64,000 bases of DNA from Paratinospora sagittata (GCA_035771175.1 CM069596.1:12047001-12111000), one strand, 5' to 3'. Counted from the stretch's first letter, positions 1 to 11,841 are shown. Program-made: numbers and translations. The notes: generated by a model not told the origin, from the sequence alone.

Positions 1-182
1 GGAATCCAAGGGTCATTCTTGGCATGAATGTCGGTCCCATTGCCTACTCTCTACCTGAGTCCTTTACAAAGAAGCTCTTTCGCCCAAATGATACCTTTCC
101 AAACTTGAGATGACCTGTTGTTTGCCTTAGCCTCCATGAATTCACAATTCGGATAATATTTAGCCGAATGTACAAAAGCAAG
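1..182 (-). pseudogene. LINE (non-LTR retrotransposon) reverse transcriptase fragment
   Basis: Read on the minus strand, this stretch encodes the C-terminal part of a plant LINE reverse transcriptase. The visible signature is KYYPN, then EAK, then a W-K-G-I-I-W block, then GLR-stop-RVGNG and DPWIP. Plant LINEs show this order just before their zinc-binding C-terminal domain. One in-frame TAG sits where the family has Trp (GLRW-RVGNG), so the copy is dead. The fragment runs off the left edge of the window, and upstream of the KYYP block the reading frame dissolves into AT-rich sequence. The identification rests on motif order only. It could be any L1-like plant lineage. Confidence 0.65.
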
Positions 183-372
183 TTTACATGATCCGGGATA
201 CACCGACTTTTTAAATATCTAAAAATAAAATTTGTTTTCTGTTTACATACTCTATTGATTTTTTTTTTCATTGTAATAATTTGTTTGATGAAAATTATTC
301 ATATTTTATTCCATTTTGTAAAAAAAAAAAAAAAAAAAAAAAGTCTTTAGACTTTGAGGACAGCTAGTTAAA
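183..372. other. AT-rich spacer, no gene seen
   Basis: No coding signal is visible. The stretch contains a run of about 22 A residues near 321-342. It ends in TTAAA (368-372), the left target-site duplication of the solo LTR that follows. Confidence 0.6.
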
Positions 373-2177
373 TGTAACAACTCAGAAATAATAATAATAA
401 TTAAAAAGATTATAGACGGAAGTAGGTGGGGTCCCAAAAAAGTGTTACTGTAGCAACGCAATCGTTGATTTTAATATAAAAAGTTATTTTGGGTTATTCT
501 AAGTCATTTCAACTTTTCCGAATTAGGGCCACCAGAAAACGAGGAAGCATTGAAAACAAGTCAAAGAGGATTCTGAAGCGCGTCAAAGGATAGATCTAAG
601 GATCTAAGGTAAGACTTTTGCTTCTTTTTCTCTTTTCTTATGTTTTGAGAATAAATTGAGAGAATGTTGGTTTAGATTCATGGAAGCTAGGTTTTATTGA
701 TTTCTTGCCTCTACTAGATCTGAATCCATGGAATCTAAATTATTTAGGAATTAAATAGTAGAATGGATTTGATTGATATGATTATGATGGAATCTAATCA
801 AAAGGGTTCATGGTAAGAACCCATGGAAATTTGGAAAATGCCCAAATTTGAGAACTTTGGGTTAATTGATGAATTCTATGGTGGAAAATTCATAGGATGA
901 AATATAAAATAAAGTAAAATAATAAATAAATAGATTTATGGAAATTTGAGTTTAATGGATATTTTGGATGGTAAAATAATTCTAATTTTTTTTTATTATA
1001 TTTGAATTTAGGAATTGAGTGAAGGTTAGAAAATATTTCGAAGGCTACAGAAAGGTGTAGGAACGCAACTAAGGTTGGAGGTGAATATGATTTCATCCTC
1101 CCATCATATATTATCATCATAAATATGCAAAGTTGTTTAGCACGATTTATGTCTATTTCGTAAATGGCACTTGGTTGTATACATTATGTTTAGCATGATT
1201 TATTAATTCATAACATGATTTATGCATGGTTTTGTTTTTATGAATATATATGATATTTTAAATTCATGATTTATGGATTATATGCATGGATTTAAATAAA
1301 TATGAATTCTCGCGTAAACATGGTTGATGTGGGATTAAATTCCCAGGTTACGACCATGATCTAAATGGGCCTCCCCACATTCTTCTATGGAACAGACTTT
1401 AAATTTGTCTAATTATTGGGTCATTTGTGTAATATCGGAATTTGAACTACGTAGAATTTAAGTAGGAAACTTTCTAGGCGTAGTACTGGAATTTGGTACT
1501 CTCAAAAATACTATATGGGACCTCAGAAACATGACCCAGAATTATTTATTTATTTTTTTCTATAAAACTTTATTTCCATATTGAATTGTTTATGTACTCT
1601 ACATGACATGATTGTTTCAGGCATATGTATTGTTAAATATGTGATGGTAGGCATGTGATATTATTTCACTGGACTTTTTTGCTTCACCCATTTTTTTTCA
1701 CATCTTCCAGGTTCTTCTAGTGCCCTAAACTAGGGTAAGGGAGTCACGTTGTGATCAAACAACTCACTTGGATCAGAAGTGAGTATAGTCAATGCGGCTG
1801 TAGTATAGAACATAGATAGGTTTATTAATTCTTGATCAATAATCTAAAATTTTATTTGGACATATATGGTATGTATGGATTGGTTTGGGTTGATTGAATT
1901 TGTTATTTGGCTTTCATGTTTCTGCACACTTGGTGTGAAATTTATTAGACGACATGAGACTTATGGGTTAGTATGTTTTGGGTTTAATATAGACTTGAAT
2001 TATTTTTGTTTAATTCTATGCTTGATGGACTTGTTCAAGATTGAGTGTACTGTGGTCTTGGACTATATCTGTACGAAATTCAGATGGTATATGATAGGGT
2101 TACTAGTACTTGGAATGTAAGTGCTCTAGCCCAGGCAACTCGCCTCTTCCTGGGTTTTAGGAGAGGGGGTCGTCACA
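373..2177 (+). mobile_element. Solo LTR, Ty3/gypsy type, perfect TSD
   Basis: This is a 1,805 bp solo LTR. It starts TGTAACAAC and ends GTCGTCACA, so it has canonical TG...CA ends. It is flanked by perfect 5 bp duplications TTAAA at 368-372 and 2178-2182, which fixes both boundaries. Orientation is plus, shown by the CACTGGAC...CTTCACCC...CAGGT module at 1667-1712, which lies on the coding strand of every related LTR in this window. No primer binding site or internal region follows, so LTR-LTR recombination removed the body of the element. Short reading frames inside it (for example 2045-2410, which also runs across the right end) are chance. Confidence 0.9.
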
Positions 2178-2243
2178 TTAAACCACAAAAAAGGCTCTTT
2201 CCACTACAATCTATTGCTACCCCAACATTTGAAAGACTTTTAT

Positions 2244-5117
2244 TGTGGCGACCCCGCACTCCGGACCACCAACCTTGCAAGGAATGGCGTGCGGTATGCC
2301 GGGGTGAGACTCCTGATGTAGGCATCTCCAACCACTTCTCAACCCCCGTGAGGTGGTTGAGACCCTACGAGCCTTATCCCAAACAACGACATAATATAAA
2401 AATGTACTAAACAAAACTACCAACCGTATTAATCATCCAAGACAAGAGATAATCCATAAAAATGAACCATAAATAAAACCATAATCCCTACAGTCCATCA
2501 AGATGGACATACACATAAAATCCAAAACTCTGGGTACAAAAAAACCGTCATATGCCCACATGGTCTATCTAACAAGTCCCAACTCACCCATACTACAATG
2601 TGGTAAGTGTTATAATTACATAGTCCAAAATATAATACATCATAATTTAAAACGCAGTTCAATCAAAATGCCTCTCCACTCACATCGAGGCCTTTGATTC
2701 TCTTACCGGCAAGGCTCTCAAGATATGACTACTCCTTTGCCCTTATTCGAGACAGAAGGACCTGAAAGATGAAAATGAGGGTGAGCCAACGGTGCCCAGT
2801 GAATAGAATTCAAATATGCTATTAATACTCATCAATAAATATCATGTATGCATGTCAATGTATAGCATGATTAAAAGCTCACAACATATAGATATTAAGC
2901 ATTTATAATAAGTTCGATGCAAATAAAAGCCTATCAATTTGGATCCACATTCCACATGCATTGGGGTTACTAGTGCACGTCTGTTTCACTGTACCGTTCT
3001 CATCCCCAAATATTTCCTTTCTAAAACCCTCCTATGACAAGGTTAAGTCTTCCTATCAGCCAGATAGATGGGCCCAACCATATTCATAAGGTTTTCTCAA
3101 ATCAATGCATCATTCAAAACATTAGAACACATTCATGCTTTCAACATACAATATATGTAAGTGATATGATGACATAAAAGATATAATCATAAATGAAGTC
3201 TACTCACAACCAAGCCTCGCGAGAGTATCTAACCACACACGGACACCAAACCGAATCAACCCAATCAAGATCCTGAAACATTCATCAATATCCAACCATA
3301 CATCAATTTCTATGCTCAATCACATAGACATTACACATCAACCTTAAATCAGCCCACATATAGACAATAGGCCTAAATCCCATCTAATCTCATCATTCAA
3401 CTCAAATCACATGACTTAGGCCTCTAATGCATAGTTCTCATTCATAAACCATTCAATTAATCAAAATACTGATTTTCAATTTCTTAGGTATAAACATGCC
3501 CAAATTGGGCCATTTGATCACAAGTAGGCCTAACCCATGATATGGTCACAACCACCTAATCAGTAGCATAATCAACCCTAATCATGCTTAATTAGACATA
3601 AATTGCATTAATTCAATGATTCTAGGCCAAAAGCATCAAAAGCCCTAAATATATGAAATTTTCCATACTTAGGCCATATTGCCAATTTACACTAGGTCAC
3701 CATGTTTAGCCATGTATATCACTGATTTTGCATCATGGGTTCATCAACAATGGCAACTAGGTCAACATAGTTGACATGCAAGCTATTTGAAAATGTCTAA
3801 GTTCATATTCTAAATTTAGGTCTAATACAAACAATCCTACCAATTTTACATTTAATATTCTGTTTAGATGTATCAAGCTGCCAACAGAAAATTTTAATCA
3901 CAAAACCAACCGTACAGATTAAATAATATTAAGAAGCAAACCTTCTTTCCAAACATCAGCTCAATCCAACGGTGGACCGAAGAGATAGGCCACTTTGATG
4001 AACAAGTCTCTAATCAAACAATTTTTACTTTCCTGCAGCAAATACTTGAACTCAAATGACTATATCACACAACATACTTGACCTATCCACATCTCAACCG
4101 TTCATAATGCATACATATTAGTTGTGAATCATCCTATGAAATATCATATCCATCCAATGGTAGGGTTAGGAGATCTTTCAGTTTGATCTAAACTGCGCGA
4201 GAAATTCAGACTTTCTGACCAGCTTTGTTTGGGAGGTTATATCTCTCAGAAGAAAACTCTAATCAAGATCTCCACCGACCAGAATGAATAACCATACGAC
4301 ATGGAATTTCTGAAATGGTTTGAGCTCAATTCGAACATATATCACCAAGATCCAGCTCTTTGATGAAAACATTGTTGAGACTTCCCTCAAAGCAACTTCC
4401 TCTTTCTTTCTCTTCTTCTTTCTTTTCTCTTCTTTTTTCCTTTCCCTCCACTCATCTCACTCTCTAGGACTTCCTTGGAGAAGAGAAGTGGGCATGGGAC
4501 ACTTTTCCACTCTCATGCACCAACTTGACATGTGTTGGAGAAGAGAAATGGGGCATGAGACACTTGTGCACTCTCATGCACCAACTTGACATGTATTGGA
4601 GAAGAGAAATGGGGCATGAGACACTTGTCCATTCTTATGCATCAACTTGACATGTGTTGGTCTCATGCACCAACTTGACATGTGTTGGAGAAGAAAAATG
4701 GGGAATGAGACACTTATCTATTCTCATGCACCAACTTGACATGTGTTGGTCTCATACTACCCATACCAACCACATGTACTTTAACCAATCTCATGCTTGC
4801 ATGTATTTTAAATGTCCAATCCATCTAATACACCAAATTTTCATTCTCATTTATCCTTTTATTCAATCAATCCTAACCCATATCAATTCATGGTTTAATG
4901 GGCCCATGCATAAATAATAACATATGCATTATACTTTAATTTAACATGACCCATATACAATTTATAATGCACATATTTATATACATTATAAAGCATCAAA
5001 TATACAAACATTAAAGAACCATCAAATAAACACCAAACATATCAAGGCAAACACATAGAGTTTGGGCAAAATGCAATTGGGTTATGGGCTAGAGGAAATA
5101 ATTTTCGGGGCGTCACA
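2244..5117 (-). mobile_element. Solo LTR of the 14964-26018 element family, perfect TSD
   Basis: This is a 2,874 bp solo LTR on the minus strand, flanked by perfect TTTAT duplications at 2239-2243 and 5118-5122. Its minus-strand ends are TGTGACGCC...GTCGCCACA. It aligns along its length with the LTRs at 14964-18029 and 22998-26018, so it is the same family. It preserves the original CACA end that those two LTRs carry as CAAA. It lacks the 55 bp internal duplication seen in them near 17207-17316. The 66 bp between this LTR and the previous one (2178-2243) is the old target DNA, with no recognisable content. Confidence 0.92.
4490..4760. repeat. 61 bp tandem repeat inside solo LTR
   Basis: The word CAACTTGACATGT recurs at 4521, 4582, 4643, 4671 and 4732. 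This gives a 61 bp period with one 28 bp truncated unit. Each full unit carries a GGAGAAGAG-type purine stretch followed by GGGGCATGAGACAC. The equivalent place in the sister LTRs (15389 and 23423) instead holds a different, 41 bp array, so this part of the LTR is a repeat-expansion hotspot. Confidence 0.85.
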
Positions 5118-5122
5118 TTTAT

Positions 5123-5743
5123 TCTTACCGCATTCAAGTTTCCAAAACACCCTTCTCATTTTTCACACTTTTCAAGCTCCCTCAACCCTAAACCTCAACG
5201 GCTCCTCAACAGCTCTCAACCCCCACTCCATTTTCTTCATGTTTTGAATACTCAAAACCCTAACCACTCGTACTAAAAACCCTTAATCACCCCAAAATTC
5301 CTTTACTTGATTGATATAATCTCATTTTTGGTGAAAGAAACCGATGGTTTTGCTTTGAACGTTGCGGCATTCATCATTTCAAATTCAAAGTTTCGAGCCC
5401 TAAAATCGATAAGAGTTTTTTTTTTTTTTTTTTTTAACATATTTAGTGTTTAAATGTCGTGATATTGAATGTTTTGGTGTTTTGGTTTGCGAAAAACACT
5501 GTCGGAGGTTAGAGGAAACCACCGATGAGGATTTAGGGATACCGTGATTGGTTCGAACGTGTGATACTGAGCTAATCATGTATGTTCGATAGGAGACGAC
5601 CTAACTTATTGGTTTAGGTTCGGTTCAATAGGACATAATCGAATGGTTTTGTTCTGTCTTGTCCGATAGAACAATACAAAAATATATATTTTTTTTGCAT
5701 TTGATTCATTAAATTAACTATTTATCATTTTTTACATGTAGAA
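5123..5743 (+). promoter_or_regulatory. Presumed 5' flank and leader of the PMD pseudogene
   Basis: No protein match is seen. The first part (about 5150-5290) is a C-rich, CT-rich leader-like sequence with several ACCCTAA words, as found in plant 5' UTRs and promoters. A poly-T run lies at 5419-5438. Positions 5551-5672 hold three to four decayed copies of the hairpin module that is well preserved downstream of the gene (see 8231-8900). The assignment as promoter and leader is inferred from position only. Confidence 0.35.
5551..5672. repeat. Decayed GTTCGGT/ACCGAAC hairpin modules, upstream copy
   Basis: Pairs of arms with the same 15 bp start-to-start spacing as the downstream array are visible. 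They are GTTCGAA/ACTGAGC (5551, 5566), GTTCGAT/ACCTAAC (5584, 5599) and GTTCTGT/ATAGAAC (5651, 5666), plus a lone GTTCGGT at 5618. Arms are degenerate, mostly by transitions. Together with 8231-8900 they bracket the PMD pseudogene. Confidence 0.5.
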
Positions 5744-7979
5744 ATGGCAAGAGGAAGAGGTCAGAGCGCACCATCAAGTGAGCTAAGTAGCTCTAGGACC
5801 CGACCTACGGCATTGACTGGGAGACGACGCCTACTTGAATCAAATTTGCCTAGTACCCGAGAGGATGTCGAGTAAGAGGTCGTTGAACAAGAAGAAGAAG
5901 TTGATGAAATTACCACAAATGTACCTCAAGGTAATACCAACACTGAAGATGTTGCGATAGAAGATGATGGTGCGCCCTGTCCTGGTGGCCCTACTGATAC
6001 CTCTATCCTCTCTAGCTTTAAGAAACATATTGCTGCATTCATATGACAAAATCAAGTAAGTCACTATCTGTTTTAATTGAATAGTATATATTCTTGAGGA
6101 GGTGTGTGTTGACATTACTAATTTTGTTGAATTTTTTGTTGTGTTGATGGCATCGGGATTTACTTCAATGTATAAACTACGACACCAAATTGCACGAATG
6201 GGACTTGAAATGTCATCCTGAGAAAGAAAGGTTGGAAGAAATTATTGAGTCAACTGGTTTGAGGCCGCTCATCCATTGCACATACCCTTCTGCGAACAAA
6301 ATTTTCATACGTTCGTTTATGGAGCGGTGGCAACCTGAGACGAATACATTTCACCTTCCATTTGGTAAAATAACTATTACACTCGATGATGTTAATGTAA
6401 TGCTCAGTATCCAAGTTACAGGCAAAACGGTCTCATCGCCTCCGGTGGATAACAAAGATGCAGTCTCGTTACTCATTCGAGGGTTGGGAGTTTCGTACGT
6501 TGATGCATATGATGTGATAAAATCTACAAAAGGTCAATCTGTGGGCCTACACTGGCTTAATGGCCTTTTTGGCAAAGTTTGGGGAGAAAACATCCCTTAC
6601 CCATCAGTGGAGTGCACAACGAGGGCATATTTGTTATATTTGTTGGGATGAACGCTGTTCGTGGACAAATCTGAAACACGGGTCTCTGTCGCTTATCTAC
6701 ATTTGTTGATGGACCTGAACACGATTAGTTCATAATCATGGGGGACTGCATGTTTAGCATTATTGTGTTGGCAGCTAGGATTCGCCATTAAGCATGAAGT
6801 TTCTGGAATTGTAGGGTATCTCACCTTGCTCGAGGTTTACTTTTCATAATATTTCCATTTGGTTTATATTACTTTGAGCAAAAAGTTTATTATAGTTTTC
6901 CTTGTTTTTTTCAAGCTTGGTGCTATGAGCATTTCAAATTAGTTCGCCCACACAACAACCCTTCATATACGAACAACCTCCCACAAGCTCAAAGATGGAT
7001 CCCAAGAAAAAAAAATGGGATTAGGAGACAATTATGTGGACACTTTGGGCGAGACACTTGATGACTTGACTGCCAAGGAGGTTATGTATTTATTAGTTAT
7101 TATGATTTTATAAACTTTAGACTACTTGACGTACCTAACTATATTTTATTACATGTTTCAAGTTGTTTGGGATCCTTATCTAAATCTGAGATCAGATCAT
7201 CCCATCTCCAAGGATATTTTTTTATACTAGATGCATCAAGTGCATGGATGTTGTGGAACCTTACCATCCAGATAGAGTTCTTTGTCAACTCAATTACGTC
7301 CAAACAATTCCACCAAGGCCTCTCCACCCATTACAAGCAAATAGGGGTCCAAGAGTGAAACAATACTAAGTGACGTACACCTTGTATGATCAGACCTGGG
7401 AGAGATGGGATAGTCATGTGTTGTCTGCTAGAGCACGCAGTTTGCATGTAGCACGCCCATGGGATGCACTTCCCAATTATCTTGAGTGGTATCGTTCTAT
7501 ATCTCATCCAATAATTTAGAACACAGAACATAGAGGTATTGGTGACTCTCAAGAAAGGGATGCATAGAACAATTCAATTACAGTAATTGACATTGCATTT
7601 CGTTGGTTTTTTAATTACATGAGTACTACTGTATGTTCACTTTAATATTTGTTTATTTTTCTCATGTATTTGGTTTAATTGTAAATTTTCAATATGATGG
7701 CAAAATAGACGTGCATTGGATGTTGCACTACAATGGAGATCCAGACAAGAACATGAGCTGACACTTCAAAGTGTCATTGTCGCCATGAACTCCATTATTG
7801 ATGTCTTTTCTGGAACGAACACACAGGGTGTTGGTAGGAGTGAAGAAACTGGGCCATCAATGACTGGACAAGTTGAATCTGGGACTCCCTTTGCTAGGAT
7901 TGAAGAAGAAGGGCCATCATCAACAGAACTATTGCCCATACAAAGAGCCTACCACCTCAAATGTGGAGGCCACCAGTAG
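5744..7979 (+). pseudogene. Plant mobile domain (PMD / MAIN-like, PP7 long-form-like) pseudogene
   Basis: The best piece is 6169-6651, in frame from CINYDTKLHEWD through ERWQPETNTFHLPFG, TITLDDV and GLHWLNGLFG. This is the hallmark of the plant mobile domain found in MAIN/MAIL proteins and in transposon-borne copies. Flanking pieces are recognisable in order: an MARGRG basic start at 5744; an acidic stretch and FKKHIAAF before 6044; VDKSETRVSV...YSWGTACL and GYLTLLE after 6651; YEHFKLVRPH at about 6925; WDPY, then YHPDRV (7150-7300); and a C-terminal block at 7716-7979. Breaks are TAA at 5873, TGA at 6044 (Trp expected) and TGA at 6650. A likely intron opens with GTAAGT at 6056, but its acceptor reads CAA instead of CAG at 6166-6168. 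The family role is gene silencing and meristem maintenance in MAIN; this copy cannot make protein. It is more likely a transposon-carried member than a host MAIN gene, by inference from the flanking repeat arrays. Confidence 0.75.
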
Positions 7980-8230
7980 TTTTTTGGTGTTTATGTCAAA
8001 CTATTGTGTATAACTTTGAATTGTAATTAAAGTTTTTTGTCCACACTTTTTTGACATTTTTGTGCACTATTATACAATGACACTGCTGCCAATGTTTAAT
8101 CTATAATTTATGGATTAGTATTATGTGGTTTTTTCATTGTTAAAGTGCATGGAATGGTTGTTGACAATATATCAGGTGATTGGAGTTATATACAACCCAG
8201 TTGAAAAATAAAAAAACCCCAAAATATATG

Positions 8231-8900
8231 GTTCGGTCCTGTCTTACTGAACTAAACACCTAGGTTTGGTCCAGTGTTACCAAACATAATGTAACAAGTT
8301 TGGTCATTATCTCACCGAACCACATTCATACAGTTATTTTCATACATTTCGGTCCCTGTATCACCGAACCTACACGCATAGTTCGGTACCACAAGACTGA
8401 ACAGTGTGAATTCTAAAAACCCCACGAATCTGAAATATACAGTTCGGTCCCTATATCACTGAACCACCTTCATACAGTTCGGTATTTTCGTACCGAACTG
8501 TACATTTTACGTTTAGAGTTCTATGTGGTATACATAAATGTTTTTTGTGGTATAAATAGTGGTTCAGTCACTGTATCACCAAACCTATACACATAGTTCG
8601 GTACCACAAGACCGAAAAATGTGAATTCAAAAAACCCCACCAATCTGAAATATACAGTTCGGTTATGTTCCACCGAACTGGTTGTTTATCTTCATACAGT
8701 TTGGTATTCTGGTACTGAACTATACATTTTATGTCTAGAGTTATATGTGGTATACATAGATGTTTTTTGGGGTATAAATAGTGGTTTGGTCACTGTATCA
8801 CCGAATCTATACACATAATTTGGTACCACAGGACCAAACAGTGTGAATTCAAAAAACCCCACCAATCTAAAATATACAATTCGGTCCTGTTCCACCGATT
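8231..8900. repeat. Array of 14 GTTCGGT-(8-9 nt)-ACCGAAC hairpin modules
   Basis: Fourteen inverted-repeat modules follow one another. Left arms start at 8231, 8264, 8298, 8347, 8381, 8442, 8477, 8562, 8596, 8657, 8699, 8784, 8818 and 8879. Right arms start 15 or 16 bp later in every case. The best copy has 12 bp perfect arms (8473-8484 and 8491-8502) around a 6 nt loop. From about 8405 the modules also sit in a higher-order tandem unit of 216-222 bp. Each unit carries a TATAAATAG box (8551-8559 and 8773-8781) and a GTGAATTC...AACCCCAC segment. Arms that have lost pairing have mostly done so by C to T or G to A change. The function is unknown. Confidence 0.8.
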
Positions 8901-8917
8901 TTGATGTTTAACGTTCG

Positions 8918-9561
8918 TGCATCGCCCCGTATGTATGAGTCAAACTTGTAAGCTGACTTATATGTATTGTTAGGTGTATTTATATGCATATACGTATGTA
9001 CATGACCTTAGAATGATGAAAATACAAGTATGATAGGGTTATTGATACATTAGGATGATAGTTGTATCATAAAATGTCCCATACTTGGGAAAAATTTCAA
9101 CTAGATTTCAAAAAATGAGCTCTTTGGGGAGGAACGCGCTCCTGTGGTGAATTCCCGAGAGCTCTGTTTTTCAGACTTCCTCAAGGAACGTGTTCCTTTT
9201 GGAGAAACACACTCCTTACTTAAAGGAACGGGTTCCTCATGGAAAAATAGAGAAAAAAATAAAATAAAATAATTTCTGGACAGGGAAAGAACACGCTCCT
9301 TTGAGTCACTGATAGTTTTTAAAATAGGTCGAGGTGGCGGTTTACAAGTGTCTTAACGCCAAAATTTGAGTTTTCTTGCTCATTTGCAACAGAACGAGCT
9401 GGAAAAAAATAGAGAAAAAAGAGAAGAAGAAGAAGAACACCTTAGGGCAACCAAATCCAAGGAAAAAATCTATGATTTTTTATTTAAAATTTTAGATTTT
9501 TGTTCTTCTTTCCAAGTAGTGCAACATATATGAAATTGGTGTGATTTCAATGGATAAATTG
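8918..9561 (+). mobile_element. Old LTR, left part (continues at 29322)
   Basis: This is the left part of a degenerate plus-strand LTR of the Ty3/gypsy kind. The start TGCATCGCCCCG at 8918 resembles the TGTGACGCCCCG start of the related LTRs. The LTR resumes after the 9562-29316 element, at 29322-30018, and again after a solo LTR at 31592-32183. There it carries the CACTGAGC...GCTCACCCC...CAGGT module (31728-31772) that lies near the 3' end of related LTRs. The left boundary is uncertain. The same 5 bp GTTCG occurs just outside both ends (8913-8917 and 32184-32188), but the right end lacks a CA terminus. Confidence 0.55.
9131..9299. repeat. Five dispersed copies of a GGAACGCGTTCC-like palindrome
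   Basis: Twelve-base palindromic words occur at 9131-9142 (GGAACGCGCTCC), 9185-9196 (GGAACGTGTTCC), 9204-9215 (GAAACACACTCC), 9225-9236 (GGAACGGGTTCC) and 9288-9299 (AGAACACGCTCC). They lie in the left part of the old LTR, where enhancer-type repeats are expected. Confidence 0.7.
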
Positions 9562-11838
9562 TGTAACACCCCGCAATTTTAATTAAATATATATACATTG
9601 AAGTACGCGTATATCGAGATGTATAATACACGTATTTGATACATGATAATACACGTATGAGCTAAATATACACGTATTTGATACGTATGCGCTAAATATA
9701 CGCGTGTATGATTAGTAAATAAATAAAATTATGAGATGAAGATGATACATATGAGATCATCCTATTAAAAAAAAATGGAGTTGAATTAAATTGATTAATT
9801 TATGAGATTGGTTAATTAAAAATGTGGATTGGAGTATGATTTAATGGCTGAATGCATAGTATGATGAATACATGTGAAATAAGTGAATTGAGTTGATGGT
9901 ACATGGTTTAATGAATTAAAGGGATTAATTTAGGGGGTGAGTTGGTTAATTATTGAGCATGAGGGGTATGGGATCATTTTGATATAAAATAATTATTTTC
10001 TCCTTTCTCATCTCAAGCTCTCATACGTTAAAAAGAAAAAAAAAAAAGAGAATAAAAAATGTGTAAAAAAGAAAAGAAGAGAGAGATGAGTGGAGTTGCA
10101 AAAGAAAGAATAAAAAAAATGTATAAAAAGAAAAGAAGAGAGATGAAAGGAGTGGAGTTGCAAAAGAAAGAATAAAGAAAATGTATAAAAGAATTAGAAA
10201 GAAATGAAAGGAAGTTGCTGGAACAAAATTAAAAGAAGGGAAAGAGAAGAACAGAGAGAGTCGCACGAGAGAACGACGGAGAAGAAAGAAAGGAAAGAAG
10301 AGGGAGAACGCGAAATCCGAACCTGTGATAAGCTATTTTTGCTATTTTTCGTCGTAAAATTCCTATCTAAGCTAGATGTAACCTTTCTAGCGGAGTAATT
10401 TTTGTTGTGGGAGCCGTTTTACGGCGTTTTCAAAAATTGGGGTTTTGACCCAACATGAATGAAAATCCGCTAGAAAGATAAAAAAACGTTCCTTGGACTG
10501 TCGGGACCCTGAATATGTGATTAGATTCAATTTCATGATTTTTGGATACCATTTGACAATTTTAATACAATTTACATCTTTCGGATGAATAGTGAATAGT
10601 GAATAGTGAATAGTAAAAATGAATAGTCAATAGTGAATAGTAAAATAAATAGTAAAAAGTGAATAGTACTGTTAACAGTAATTTGATATTTTAGTAGCTA
10701 CCGATATGGTAAATGATGATTCTCATGATAATCTATGGTCATTTCAGTGTTTAAATTGAGAGCTTAAGGGCATGGATAAACGCTCTTGAGGAAGCAATAT
10801 TGTTGCTTGATTTTAGAGGTTGGCTTAGAAAACCCGTGTAACCACTGTGAGTATAGTTTTCTTGATTTGGTTCTTGTATGACATTGTACGCATATAAAAT
10901 GTTTGATTGTATGCATGTTATATTTATATATAATGCATTGAGTTTTATGGATCATGCAAACTGATTTTAGCAATTGGAGTTTGTAATGATGAGGTTTTGC
11001 GAGTCCTCATTGTCATTTCGTTAGGCACTAGACCCGGATGAGGTTTTGCGGGTCCTCATTGTCAGTAGGTCTGTCCTAACAAGGGTTGGGATCCTTAAAA
11101 TGACTGTTAATTGGGTAATGAGAGGTTGTGGCTACCTTGTAACGGTCATACAAGGGTTAGACCTGCTCTCTTGCCTTGCGGAGGAGGGAGATTTGTGCAT
11201 TGTGTTATTGAAAATCATGAAATTATGTTGTTGACATGTACAATATATTCGTTGAATGATGCATGTGTTGAATAAGTGTTTGAAAGAATTTTAAATGTCA
11301 TATTTCTCTAAATGTATATAATTGTCATCTCAAGAACTATATTCACTGAGCTTTTGTTTGCTCACCCCATTTCCTCCAATATTTCAGGTATTGAGTCGAA
11401 GGTAAAAGGAAAATTCGTGAGTGAAAATCACGTGAGCCTTCGTCTGATATGTGTACGTATGCTTGGAGGAAATAACTTCTATTTTTGTTATTTTACTTAT
11501 CACACATTATATATATATATATATATATGTATCACCTAGATGGGTTATGTGGTAAGATTATATAATGCTTGGGGTGATGGAATGAGATATCATAGATATT
11601 TATCAAGTGAGAATTTAATTTGTGGAATGAATGGAATAAATGTGAGTGGAATGATCATCTATATATATTTGATTTGATTTGATGTGTGGTATATAAAAAA
11701 AAAAGTTCTGTACAATTTTGGGAGTTTTGTGAGAGTACGTGAAGGCTGACAGTGTATTATATACTGTATATGGGTATGTACAGTGTATGGTTCACTGTGC
11801 CGGTCATGACGTCAGCCTACGTCAGGGGCGTCGTGACA
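9562..11838 (+). repeat. 5' LTR of outer Ty3/gypsy element
   Basis: The LTR is 2,277 bp, from TGTAACACC to CGTGACA. It contains a purine-rich block (10030-10310), a GAATAGT heptamer microsatellite (10587-10667), the shared module CACTGAGC...GCTCACCCC...CAGGT (11344-11389) and an AT dinucleotide run (11509-11527). Compared with the 3' LTR it has 100 bp more at 10451-10550, bounded by ACC on both sides. This suggests a microhomology deletion in the 3' copy. It also has an extra copy of part of the purine block. Confidence 0.9.
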
Positions 11839-11841
11839 ATA

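Noticed and set aside
2045..2410. 121-codon plus-strand frame
   Set aside because: It crosses the exact boundary between a solo LTR and its target DNA and enters a second LTR, so it cannot be an ancestral gene.
4490..4760. CRISPR-like array
   Set aside because: The 61 bp units are direct tandem copies without unique spacers and lie inside a plant LTR.
8231..8900. CRISPR-like array or tRNA cluster
   Set aside because: The modules are hairpins with variable loops and spacing within a 222 bp tandem unit. No acceptor stem, anticodon arm or T-loop consensus is present.
10021..10398. Phe/Ser-rich membrane protein frame (minus) and Arg/Glu-rich frame (plus)
   Set aside because: Both come from the purine-rich block of an LTR; they are low-complexity shadows with no conservation.
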